DNA from: Cellulosilyticum ruminicola JCM 14822
GTDB taxonomy: Bacteria; Bacillota; Clostridia; Lachnospirales; Cellulosilyticaceae
Length of the DNA stretch: 37,611 bases
Assembly (NCBI RefSeq): GCF_001311925.1
Contig: NZ_BBCG01000033.1
Coordinates: 1 to 37,611 of the forward strand
Direction of reading: 5' to 3'
Of this stretch, positions 27,008 through 35,100 are shown piece after piece. Both the position numbers and the translations under genes were made by a program. The notes under the pieces were generated by a model. It was not told the DNA's origin and made no database searches. It saw only the letters and a program-made list of their open reading frames with translations. Position 1 is the stretch's first letter. Every line of letters begins with the position of its first letter.

Positions 27008-28432
27008 CTAAACCTTATAGGTTAAGCATCTTTTATAAAGTGCTTTATAACTTTCAATAAATGCTTCTTTGGTATAATATGTCTGTATTCTTTTAAAAGC
27101 TACATCCCCCATTGTTTCACGAAGTTTTTTATCTCTGCCTAAGTGAATGATTGCTTCTGCAAGTTTCACTTCATCCATAATAGGTACAACAATGCCCGCA
27201 TCACCTAATGTGTCTTCTTTCATCCCATATAAAAGTTCACTACAGCTTCCTACCTGTGTTGTGACACATGGCTTTTTAGCTGCCATAGCTTCCAATACTG
27301 CTAAAGGCTGTCCTTCACTAATACTTGTTAAAATATTAACATCCATATTTCCTAGGTACTCTACTACATTAACAGACCCTGTAAAGATAACATCTTGAAT
27401 ATTAAAATCTGCTACTAACGCTTTACACTCTTCATAATATTTAGGTTCTTCATCCATAGGCCCCATAATGTATAATTTAGCATTTGGCATTTCTGCTTTC
27501 ACAAGTCCAAAAGCACTAATCATCGTCTTAATATCCTTAATCGGTACAATACGGACAACGGCGCCTATATTATAACTGCCGTCATCCACCCATGTACGTC
27601 TCATATTTTCAAAACGACCAATCTCTACACCATTTGGAATAATTTTAATCTTCTCTTCCATGCACCCTAATTCTATTTCAATCTTACGATTAAGGCCAAA
27701 CAAAGTAATTACTTCATCCGCATAAAGATATGATAAGCGTGATAATTTATAAAAGAATTTAATCCATGCATCTTTAAAATGACCTATTACCCATTTTGCT
27801 TTAATAATTTCTTCCTCACGTTCTCTAGCATAAATGCCATGTTCTGTTAAAATATAAGGCTTATGATATATTTCTTTTCCAAGTGCCCCTATTAAGCCAC
27901 CATATCCTGCACTAACACTATGATATACATCAGCTTCAGGTATTTCCTGACGAATAAGGGCAATCATTGGTAATAACATAGAGCGCATTGTCCAAAAGAA
28001 TTCATTAAATGGTATATTCTTGAAATTTTCCTTACAAACTTCTGTAAGCAAATCAAAAAACTGCTTACTCATAAAGATATCCATAATGCTTTTAATCTTT
28101 ACACTACGCATAAATTGAATAAGACATGGCCAATTCACCTGATCCTCTTCCATTAAACTGCGAAAAGCTTTCTTGGCTGCTTCATCCATTTTTAAATTTT
28201 TAATCTGAGACTTAGCCTTTAGCTCATACATCTCATCTAAAAATACTTCTTTTACCTCTACTACATTAGACGGTAAGTCATATTTATATATTCCTCTTTG
28301 ATCTGACTTAGCACCAATAGCATAAATGATAAATTCATGTTCTGGCATATTTCTAATCAGCATATTCACCCAAGAAGATACACCACCTGTTACATATGGA
28401 TAACTTCCCTCACAGATCATACAAATCCTCAT
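27008..28432 (-). CDS. pelF: PelF, GT4-family glycosyltransferase of Pel synthesis
   Basis: 474 residues, soluble. Starts MRICMICEGSYPYVTGGVSS, the hallmark PelF N-terminus with its acceptor-side glycine loop, then VYHSVSAGYGG, YILTEHGIYAREREEEI, IPNGVEI, and the GT4 nucleotide-sugar signature SEGQPLAVLEAMAAKKPCV (E-x7-E type) near residue 385. Uses UDP-GalNAc/GlcNAc to build the partly deacetylated Pel polymer. Starts one base after the pelA stop (TAAGATG), so it is translationally coupled. Confidence 0.93.
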   Translation of the reverse strand: MRICMICEGSYPYVTGGVSSWVNMLIRNMPEHEFIIYAIGAKSDQRGIYKYDLPSNVVEVKEVFLDEMYELKAKSQIKNLKMDEAAKKAFRSLMEEDQVNWPCLIQFMRSVKIKSIMDIFMSKQFFDLLTEVCKENFKNIPFNEFFWTMRSMLLPMIALIRQEIPEADVYHSVSAGYGGLIGALGKEIYHKPYILTEHGIYAREREEEIIKAKWVIGHFKDAWIKFFYKLSRLSYLYADEVITLFGLNRKIEIELGCMEEKIKIIPNGVEIGRFENMRRTWVDDGSYNIGAVVRIVPIKDIKTMISAFGLVKAEMPNAKLYIMGPMDEEPKYYEECKALVADFNIQDVIFTGSVNVVEYLGNMDVNILTSISEGQPLAVLEAMAAKKPCVTTQVGSCSELLYGMKEDTLGDAGIVVPIMDEVKLAEAIIHLGRDKKLRETMGDVAFKRIQTYYTKEAFIESYKALYKRCLTYKV

Positions 28433-28433
28433 C

Positions 28434-30266
28434 TTATTTTACCTCCCTAAAGGTAATTCTAAAGTCTGGTGATGTGGTATATACCCAGTAAACATTTTTA
28501 TCAATAGGTTTCATACTACAATTTATAGTATCTACAACCTCTTGATTTGTTCTTAAAATAAAATACATATCTTTTTTAAAGTTATTACAATAACCCTGAA
28601 GTGCTGCATCCTCTTTTATAATATTTACCTTGGTAGTCTCTACTTTTTCAAGCTCCGTTGCTGCATCTGATATTTTCACTGCATGTAACCAACCAAACTT
28701 ATCATAGATTTCTTTCCACATACATTCATAAGCTGCAATAAGCTCTTCCCATGACTTACCTGTATTACGTGTCTCATTTAAAACATCATCAGGATGAATA
28801 AAATGTGACACTACACCATGCATACTAATCACGTTGTACATATCCCACCTACTATCTTTTTCTTCCATATAGCCTGAACTAATACGTGGGAACTCTATAA
28901 TGCCATCTTCAGCCACTTCATATTCCTGGTTATAAGTTCCGCCACCTTCATTTTTACCATACAAAGCAGATATAACCTTTACTTCTGGTGCTATTTGAGG
29001 CATAATGGCTCTTACTTCTTGTGATAAAATATTAGATGGCGGCACATAATCTCTAAACTCATACTTAGGGAAGAGACCATTTACAAAACCATATATCCCT
29101 CGCCATGCTTCTTGTACATCCTTTTCACTTTGCCATACGTTATACCCTTCATCTTTTACATCTTTTGTATCATAAGTAAAAGATTGATGATTGAAACCAT
29201 GAATAGCCAGTTCACCACCATTTTGTAAAATCTCTTGCCCAAAATAAAACAAGCTATCTTCTGAAGTAGTGTTATCACTTATAAATGGCCCTTTAACATG
29301 ATCTGCATAACAGGCAATGATATTGGCTGAATAAATCATATTATATTTCTTAGCCACTCTTACAATAGATGGCCACCACATATTACGATAAAACTGTTCC
29401 ACTGATATTTTTAGATTATCACCTAACTTCTCCATATCGCCTTGTGGTACTGGTGATGGAAAATCATCTAAAAAGACCACTTTGGCATTTATAATTGGGT
29501 AAATAAAGTCCTGTGTCATTAACCCAATAGCGCCTAATATGTACCCCCTACTTGTTGCCTGCTGAAACATGGTAGCATTACTTACAATAACCTTTCCCTG
29601 TCCAAAATCATTCTCCCAAAGCATTGGCATCTCACTAAAAGATACGGCATGAATATCAGCTTCCTTAGTAAGCTCAATATCTAACGAAGAATTACTCATG
29701 AACTGACCGTCTAACTCAAGCCCTTTTCCTTGTATTAAAACATTAGATAAAAGTTTGAGTCCTTTTTCTTCTTTCATACCTTTTAATTTCTCAATGCCTA
29801 ATGCATCTAAATGTTGCTTTAAACAAACGCCCTCTAAAGGCCTCATAGCAAATAAAAGACTTCCGCCTTTATGTGTATAATCAAATACACGCTCTATGTA
29901 ACTTGACTGATCCAAATTTTCAAAACAAATAATAATGCCTGTTATACCTTCCTGTAGTCCTGTAAATTCACTTATTTCTATAACTTGATAATCCTTTTTT
30001 ACATAATCCAATATTCTAACAATATTATCCTTAGCGGCTACACTATTTTCATCTTTTTTGTCATACAGCAATATATATTGATCTTGTGGAAGCTGCTTGA
30101 ATTCTTCTTCACTTAAACTATTTTTAACTTCATAATTATTTAAGACTATATAGCTATTTGTACTTCTAATAACTTTTGATAAATACTCTGATTGAAAAGC
30201 TAATAAAGCAAATCCTACTAAAGTTACACCTAATATTAATCCAAACAATGTTTTATTTTGGTTCAC
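28434..30266 (-). CDS. pelA: PelA-type polysaccharide deacetylase (DUF2194), membrane anchored
   Basis: About 610 residues. N-terminal membrane anchor (KTLFGLILGVTLVGFALLAF), a lumazine/GATase-like region (about 45-260), then a CE4-like deacetylase barrel: VVFLDDFPSP (Asp pair near 267-268) and IHGFNHQSF with the metal-binding HxxxH. Matches the deacetylase part of Gram-negative PelA; the glycoside hydrolase part is absent, as in the Bacillus-type Pel operon. Predicted to remove N-acetyl groups from the polymer outside the membrane. AGGAGG six bases before GTG at 30264-30266 sets the start; it overlaps the pelE stop as GTGA (an ATG at 30284 is inside the ribosome-site region). Confidence 0.88.
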   Translation of the reverse strand: MNQNKTLFGLILGVTLVGFALLAFQSEYLSKVIRSTNSYIVLNNYEVKNSLSEEEFKQLPQDQYILLYDKKDENSVAAKDNIVRILDYVKKDYQVIEISEFTGLQEGITGIIICFENLDQSSYIERVFDYTHKGGSLLFAMRPLEGVCLKQHLDALGIEKLKGMKEEKGLKLLSNVLIQGKGLELDGQFMSNSSLDIELTKEADIHAVSFSEMPMLWENDFGQGKVIVSNATMFQQATSRGYILGAIGLMTQDFIYPIINAKVVFLDDFPSPVPQGDMEKLGDNLKISVEQFYRNMWWPSIVRVAKKYNMIYSANIIACYADHVKGPFISDNTTSEDSLFYFGQEILQNGGELAIHGFNHQSFTYDTKDVKDEGYNVWQSEKDVQEAWRGIYGFVNGLFPKYEFRDYVPPSNILSQEVRAIMPQIAPEVKVISALYGKNEGGGTYNQEYEVAEDGIIEFPRISSGYMEEKDSRWDMYNVISMHGVVSHFIHPDDVLNETRNTGKSWEELIAAYECMWKEIYDKFGWLHAVKISDAATELEKVETTKVNIIKEDAALQGYCNNFKKDMYFILRTNQEVVDTINCSMKPIDKNVYWVYTTSPDFRITFREVK

Positions 30267-31138
30267 GTCATACCTCCTAACCAAAATCTCATATTTTGAA
30301 TACCTGTCCTTGATAATGTAATTGAAGAGGCTTTAATTTCTTCTATTACACTACAAAGACCACTATAATCCTTAATTAAATAATAATATTCCATAAGGCA
30401 AAGATAGGGCTCTTCACTTTCCTCATAAGCTTCTTTAAAAGCCATACAATCTGTATAGGCTCTTTTAAACTGCTTAAGACGCATTTCACATTTAATCTTC
30501 GAATGATAATACTTGTACGTATTAATTTCCATTGCAATAAGTTTTATAAGCAAATTACTGTAAATTTCCTCTAATTGTTTTAAACGTTTTGTTTCATATA
30601 ACCCACTTAAAATACTTTTTTCTAAAACAGCTTCATAAGCTATAAGCATTGCCACATCATTTGGATTTTGCTTTAATCCTTCTATACACTTATCCATTTC
30701 TTCTTGAAAATCATCTTTAATATCAATTAAAGCTACAGCAGCATAATGGCTAGCTTCTATATCCTTATCCTTGAGGGCACCTTTAAGTGTTTCAATATAC
30801 TTGGTCTTATCCTCTCTTAATACCCCTATTAATACCTCTTTTTTAATCTTTGTATCATTTAAAACTAAGGCTTCCGATACAGCCACTAAATGGTCTAGTT
30901 GGTCCATACTTTTTCTTAGGCCAGACATGCCAAGTTGTCCTTCTTCTAATCTCTCAATACCACTTTCTACATTTTGCATCAAACACTGGATAATATAATA
31001 ACCACCTACTAAAAGGATTCCTATGCCTGGCATACAGCCACATATACACACAATGAAAGCTGCCTTCTTTTGCTTATAACAGCATAAAATCACCACTATA
31101 ATAAGTGTCATGAGCATTGTGAAAAATATATATTTCAT
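30263..31138 (-). CDS. pelE: PelE-like membrane protein with TPR-type helices
   Basis: 291 residues. Two N-terminal membrane helices (KYIFFTMLMTLIIVVILCCY and FIVCICGCMPGIGILLVGGY), then a cytoplasmic helical repeat region containing ALKDKDIEASHYAAVALIDI, PNDVAMLIAYEAVLE and KFKRAYTDC-like helices. This layout and position between pelD and pelA match PelE, which bridges PelD and the synthase complex. Start overlaps the pelD stop (TAATG), and the stop overlaps pelA (GTGA), so translation is coupled on both sides. Confidence 0.85.
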   Translation of the reverse strand: MKYIFFTMLMTLIIVVILCCYKQKKAAFIVCICGCMPGIGILLVGGYYIIQCLMQNVESGIERLEEGQLGMSGLRKSMDQLDHLVAVSEALVLNDTKIKKEVLIGVLREDKTKYIETLKGALKDKDIEASHYAAVALIDIKDDFQEEMDKCIEGLKQNPNDVAMLIAYEAVLEKSILSGLYETKRLKQLEEIYSNLLIKLIAMEINTYKYYHSKIKCEMRLKQFKRAYTDCMAFKEAYEESEEPYLCLMEYYYLIKDYSGLCSVIEEIKASSITLSRTGIQNMRFWLGGMT

Positions 31139-33099
31139 TAAGCGCTCACCCCTTTACAAATTACAGCCTCTATACCTTTTTTATTAAGGCGTTCTACAAT
31201 AAGCTGACTGCTTGTCATATCACTATTTGAAAGCATAATATAGATTTCATCCATTTCATTACTTCCAATGTAGTCTGTTTCCCTAATGCATTGTCTAATC
31301 TCATGCGCTCTACTTAAATGGACGCCTACCTCAACTTGTAAAATCGTATACGGAATATTAAATTGCACTTTGGCACGCTGCTTATTCTTGATTATCTCAT
31401 TGAAATACGCTATTTGTACAACGCCGCTGTCACCAATATATTTTTTATGCTTAATAGCTTCTTCATAAGCTAAAGCCTGTGCAATAGCATTTTGAATCAG
31501 CCCTATTGCTACTCTAAAGAAGTTTTCATAATACAAAGTCAAGTTTTCAAAAGGTACTCCATCTACAAAAACAACAGCAATCACTTCCTCACGGTATACA
31601 ATAGGTGCCATCAGCATTGGTAACTTCTCATCTAGTTTATAATTAATAAAGATTTCTTTTGTTGCTATAAGGTTTCTAATAGCTTCATAATCATCTATTC
31701 TTAAGGAAGCTGCTGCTTCACTTAGTAAATTTTTCGAATGTGTCATTAGACGTAAAAACGTCTTTGTATGATTACACTTATAAATAGAAATAGACTGCGT
31801 TTTTAACAGTTTTTCTAATGTATGAATGGCACCATAATAAACGTCTTCTAGTAATAAGCTATTAAGCTCTCTAGAAAGTTCATAAATTTTACCTAAACTA
31901 TTTTCTGTATTTAAGATTTGTTCCTGTAATTCTTCTTTTACATCTGCTACTTGCTGACAAACTTCTTCAACGAAATTTTGTTTCTCATTTGCCATCTTTA
32001 AATCTGCTTTGAGATTTTCAATTTGTCTATGTTTATTGTCTACTACGTAAGCAGTTAATACGCCTACAAGAACATAAACTAAAAGCTGAATAATATGTGT
32101 CTGATTGTATATAATTCCCGCTAATTCTGGACTTACACATAAATAAACATACACATATGAAAAACATGCTAATAAAATAGCAATAATACCTTGTCCCATA
32201 CCATGAACCATACTAATTAGAAAAATATAAATTAAATTTAAATCTATCGGAAAGACATTATACCTTACGGTATTATCTCTTGTTTGATATGCTATAAAAA
32301 ATGTGATTAAAAAGATTATAGTATTTTCCCCATAAGGTAGTAAAAACTTAAGCCGCTTTAAAAATGCTTGCTTCTCTGCCAATTTATCTATTTCCCAAAA
32401 ATCTTTATTTTTCACATACCACGCTACAGTTTTTTCAAGTCCTACTTCTAAGCTATACTTAGGCTGCCATCCCTGTATGGTATCTTTACCAAGTTCAAAC
32501 ACTCCCACATGTTTTTGACTTGCTAATTTATAGACTGCATCTATTACATCACCAATATAATAATAGTTCTGTTGTTTTAATGACTTATTTTGACCATTTA
32601 ATGCAGCTTTAATATACGCTACAACTTCTTTTTCTAACTCCTCCTCTTTTAAATTCGGCCCATATATATACGATGCATCTAATGTTGTCAGACTTAATTC
32701 TCCCATAAACCGGCCTTCTAAAAGCTTTTTTCTAAACACTGCATAAGAACTATTTAGCTCTTTATGTACCATTGGCACAAATATCAATTGCCCCACCCCA
32801 TATTGATGGGCTAATTCAATGTATTGCATAAGCCTATTAAAACGTTTTTCTTCTGCCTTTTCCCACTGATCTTCTACATAGATCACTATATCAAATTGAT
32901 TCACCTTAAATACCCATTCCAGCTTCTCCTTATTATCTTCAATTTGATAACATTTAAATGCTGCTCCTTTATACTTTTCTTTTGTATGCTTAAGAGAATT
33001 TACTATTTCTACCAAAATAGTACTTTCGCCTTCTTTATAAAACCTTTCAGCTAAACATTTTACAATAGTGCTTCGCCCCCCTGTAATTAATACATTCAT
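31138..33099 (-). CDS. pelD: PelD with N-terminal epimerase-like domain (c-di-GMP receptor)
   Basis: 653 residues. Order: NAD-dependent epimerase/SDR-like domain (1-235; MNVLITGGRSTIVKCL, YIYGPNL, YIGDVIDAVY), four membrane helices (about 258-352), coiled coil (355-412), GAF domain (415-545) and degenerate GGDEF domain (560-653). The inhibitory-site motif RETD (606-609) is kept while GGDEF is replaced by SNEMDE, so it should bind c-di-GMP but not make it, as PelD does. In the epimerase part YxxxK reads YAVFR (119-123) and the glycine motif is poor, so catalysis is doubtful. GAGGTGAG ribosome site. First gene of the operon; a palindrome at 33161-33176 lies about 60 bases upstream. Confidence 0.9.
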   Translation of the reverse strand: MNVLITGGRSTIVKCLAERFYKEGESTILVEIVNSLKHTKEKYKGAAFKCYQIEDNKEKLEWVFKVNQFDIVIYVEDQWEKAEEKRFNRLMQYIELAHQYGVGQLIFVPMVHKELNSSYAVFRKKLLEGRFMGELSLTTLDASYIYGPNLKEEELEKEVVAYIKAALNGQNKSLKQQNYYYIGDVIDAVYKLASQKHVGVFELGKDTIQGWQPKYSLEVGLEKTVAWYVKNKDFWEIDKLAEKQAFLKRLKFLLPYGENTIIFLITFFIAYQTRDNTVRYNVFPIDLNLIYIFLISMVHGMGQGIIAILLACFSYVYVYLCVSPELAGIIYNQTHIIQLLVYVLVGVLTAYVVDNKHRQIENLKADLKMANEKQNFVEEVCQQVADVKEELQEQILNTENSLGKIYELSRELNSLLLEDVYYGAIHTLEKLLKTQSISIYKCNHTKTFLRLMTHSKNLLSEAAASLRIDDYEAIRNLIATKEIFINYKLDEKLPMLMAPIVYREEVIAVVFVDGVPFENLTLYYENFFRVAIGLIQNAIAQALAYEEAIKHKKYIGDSGVVQIAYFNEIIKNKQRAKVQFNIPYTILQVEVGVHLSRAHEIRQCIRETDYIGSNEMDEIYIMLSNSDMTSSQLIVERLNKKGIEAVICKGVSA

Positions 33100-33560
33100 G
33101 TCTCACCTCGCAAGTAATATATCTAGAATTCATTAAAATGTTAATAATCCCCAAATAACAATTGACCAACGTCAATCTATATATTATTATATAATAATAA
33201 ATTTTTAAAGAAAGATATACATATATAAATTAAAAAATATCATTGTTGTTTAGTTACTAACTTTTATTTCAATAATTTTAGACATGAAAATATCCAGTTT
33301 GTCTGCTATTTTCTAACTGCATTCACATGGCTGCTTTCCCCTATGCTAATCCACATTGGTAATACTTCTTTATTCATACACTTGCCCAGTACCTTATGGA
33401 TAAAGGATTTAATGGACTATTTATTTAATATACCAATTATCATTAATAGTAGCTATGAATTCATTCAAACTTCTCTGTTTATATTGACCTACTTCCTGAT
33501 TTGTTATACACTATTTATTATAATTAATTAAATATTTTAAATATTTATGGAGGTAGTAAT
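33100..33560. promoter_or_regulatory. Divergent pelD-marR intergenic region
   Basis: 461 bases, very AT-rich, with promoters for the pel operon (minus) and marR (plus). On the minus strand TTGGTC and TATTAA, 17 bases apart, near 33150-33172 are a possible pel promoter overlapping the palindrome. A 62-codon frame at 33343-33531 encodes a hydrophobic peptide but has no ribosome site and is not called. The region is long enough for an extended 5' leader; no known riboswitch was recognised. Confidence 0.45.
33161..33176. promoter_or_regulatory. Candidate operator: perfect palindrome ATTGAC-N4-GTCAAT
   Basis: A perfect six-base inverted repeat with a four-base spacer, of the size and TTGAC/GTCAA type bound by MarR dimers. 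It sits 62 bases upstream of pelD, over the likely -35 region, and is divergent from a marR gene. Binding is an inference. Confidence 0.5.
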
Positions 33561-33992
33561 ATGCTAAGCAAATCACTTGAATTTCTAGCAAATTACTTAT
33601 GGCAGCAATCAAACGCCAAAATTTATGAAGTCATTTCTAATGAAGAAATGAAAAGTTTCAGTATTAGTGATTATTATTACCTAACTGCAATTCATCATCT
33701 CAACGAACCTAATCTCGGTACTGTAGCCAATGAACTTCATTTAACAAAGCCCGCTATTTCTGCTTTAGTAAAACGTTTAGAACAACATATTTTAATTGAA
33801 AAAATCCAATCACAAGAAGACAAACGTATCTTTACTCTAAAACTTACACCAAAAGGACTCAATCTCATTAGCAGTGATCCAAAACGCTATGAACATCTTG
33901 AAGAAATCATCTCTTCCGCTATTTCACCAAGTGAAATCCAAGCACTTTCTTGCCTCTTAGAAGTGCTTGAAAAACTCGTTAAAGAAAAATAA
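33561..33992 (+). CDS. MarR-family transcriptional regulator
   Basis: 143 residues. Winged helix-turn-helix: PNLGTVANELHLTKPAISALVKRLE-type recognition region (about 50-80) followed by the wing KIQSQEDKRIFTLKLTPKG with the conserved D-x-R. Dimer helices at both ends. GGAGG seven bases before the ATG. Divergent from pelD and upstream of the small membrane protein/VanW group, so either set is a candidate target. No Cys-based redox switch seen. Ligand unknown. Confidence 0.9.
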   Translation: MLSKSLEFLANYLWQQSNAKIYEVISNEEMKSFSISDYYYLTAIHHLNEPNLGTVANELHLTKPAISALVKRLEQHILIEKIQSQEDKRIFTLKLTPKGLNLISSDPKRYEHLEEIISSAISPSEIQALSCLLEVLEKLVKEK

Positions 33993-34004
33993 TTTTGCAA
34001 AAAG

Positions 34005-34034
34005 CTGACAGTCTTGTAAATATATTGCTATAAA
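34005..34034 (+). promoter_or_regulatory. Probable promoter of the 34101-36498 gene group
   Basis: CTGACA (34005-34010), 18 bases, TATAAA (34029-34034), upstream of the small membrane-protein gene. Confidence 0.45.
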
Positions 34035-34100
34035 ATGGTGATTATTATATAATGATTGTATATAGAAATTACGATAAGAAGCACAATAGAGGTTAATAAA

Positions 34101-34295
34101 ATGATTCTTCCTTATATAATAATGGGATTATTAATTATTTTAGTATTAGTCAATTTACTTATTTTCTTAATTAATAAATGGGTTAAATTTATGAATTATA
34201 AGCTGACTGGTGTTGCTTATTATGTATTATCTTTTTTTATTATCTTCATTGTCGGAACATTAGTTGGTATATATATCATATGTACTGTTTTATAG
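34101..34295 (+). CDS. Small membrane protein, two helices
   Basis: 64 residues. Two hydrophobic helices (ILPYIIMGLLIILVLVNLLI and a second, YYVLSFFIIFIVGTLVGIYI) joined by a short basic loop (NKWVKFMNYK). AGAGG eight bases before ATG 34101 decides the start over an upstream ATG at 34056. No family recognised. Same strand and close to the next two genes, so possibly a partner of the VanW protein in the envelope. Confidence 0.6.
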   Translation: MILPYIIMGLLIILVLVNLLIFLINKWVKFMNYKLTGVAYYVLSFFIIFIVGTLVGIYIICTVL

Positions 34296-34389
34296 TGTAG
34301 TAACATCCAAGTTATTATGTTTATATAAGCGAGATTTCTTATAGATACGATTTTTTAAGTAAAATTTGATTTAAGAAAGGATACTATAG

Positions 34390-35097
34390 ATGAATAAAAT
34401 GATGTCAATCTTAGAAAGGTATAAGCTAGTAGAGAAAGATGACTCCAAGCCTGCATCTAGTGCACATCATACGGATGAAGACACATCTGTGACATCATCT
34501 GAAAATGTTACACCTTTTCCGGTTCTACCAGAAGAGGACGAAGAACTTGTAACAGATTCAGCAGAATCTACTAAAGAAGACCCAACTATGCAAGAACCTA
34601 TACAATTAGAAACTCCTACTCATATTCATACTCATGATATAGCTGAGGAAGTTCAAGAAGACGATTCGTCTACTTTATATGCGCAAAAAGTAAGCATTGA
34701 AGATATTTATTTATATTATAATTTAGGAGATGCATCACCTACAGATACTGTATTTTTACTAGAAAATCTTATTAATGCTTTACCTGCAGAGTTACCTGAA
34801 TTTGTAAAAAAGACAACCCTTGATAACATTGCAAAAGCTTCTGCTATTGATGTTAATAAGCTTTTAAGCGATGGGGAACGTCGTAATTCACACTTAAATC
34901 ACTTTATCAATGATTTTACAACTTCAAATTTAAACGACATTGCAAACTTAAAACAAAAAATTGAAGAACTCTCTACGGTAATTGCCAATTACCATCAGCA
35001 AATCAAATATAAAGAACTTCTTATTCAAGAAGAACATGACTTAGTGGGTGCGGAATCTAACCGTATTACTAATATCCTAGAATTTTTCAAAAAATAA
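34390..35097 (+). CDS. Acidic protein with C-terminal coiled coil, upstream of vanW
   Basis: 235 residues. N-terminal short basic helix (MNKMMSILERYKLVEKDD), then an acidic low-complexity region rich in Glu, Asp, Thr and Pro (about 20-100), then a predicted helical domain (IEDIYLYYNLGDASPTD) and a coiled coil near 180-230 (NLKQKIEELSTVIANYHQQI). No signal peptide or membrane helix. It is likely cytoplasmic and may act as an adaptor for the VanW protein that starts three bases after its stop. Function unknown. AAAGGA ribosome site. Confidence 0.7.
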   Translation: MNKMMSILERYKLVEKDDSKPASSAHHTDEDTSVTSSENVTPFPVLPEEDEELVTDSAESTKEDPTMQEPIQLETPTHIHTHDIAEEVQEDDSSTLYAQKVSIEDIYLYYNLGDASPTDTVFLLENLINALPAELPEFVKKTTLDNIAKASAIDVNKLLSDGERRNSHLNHFINDFTTSNLNDIANLKQKIEELSTVIANYHQQIKYKELLIQEEHDLVGAESNRITNILEFFKK

Positions 35098-35100
35098 CAC

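Noticed and set aside
33343-33531. 62-codon hydrophobic ORF in the pelD-marR gap
   Set aside because: No ribosome site, very AT-rich, and it occupies the region needed for divergent promoters; hydrophobic reading frames are common by chance at this composition.
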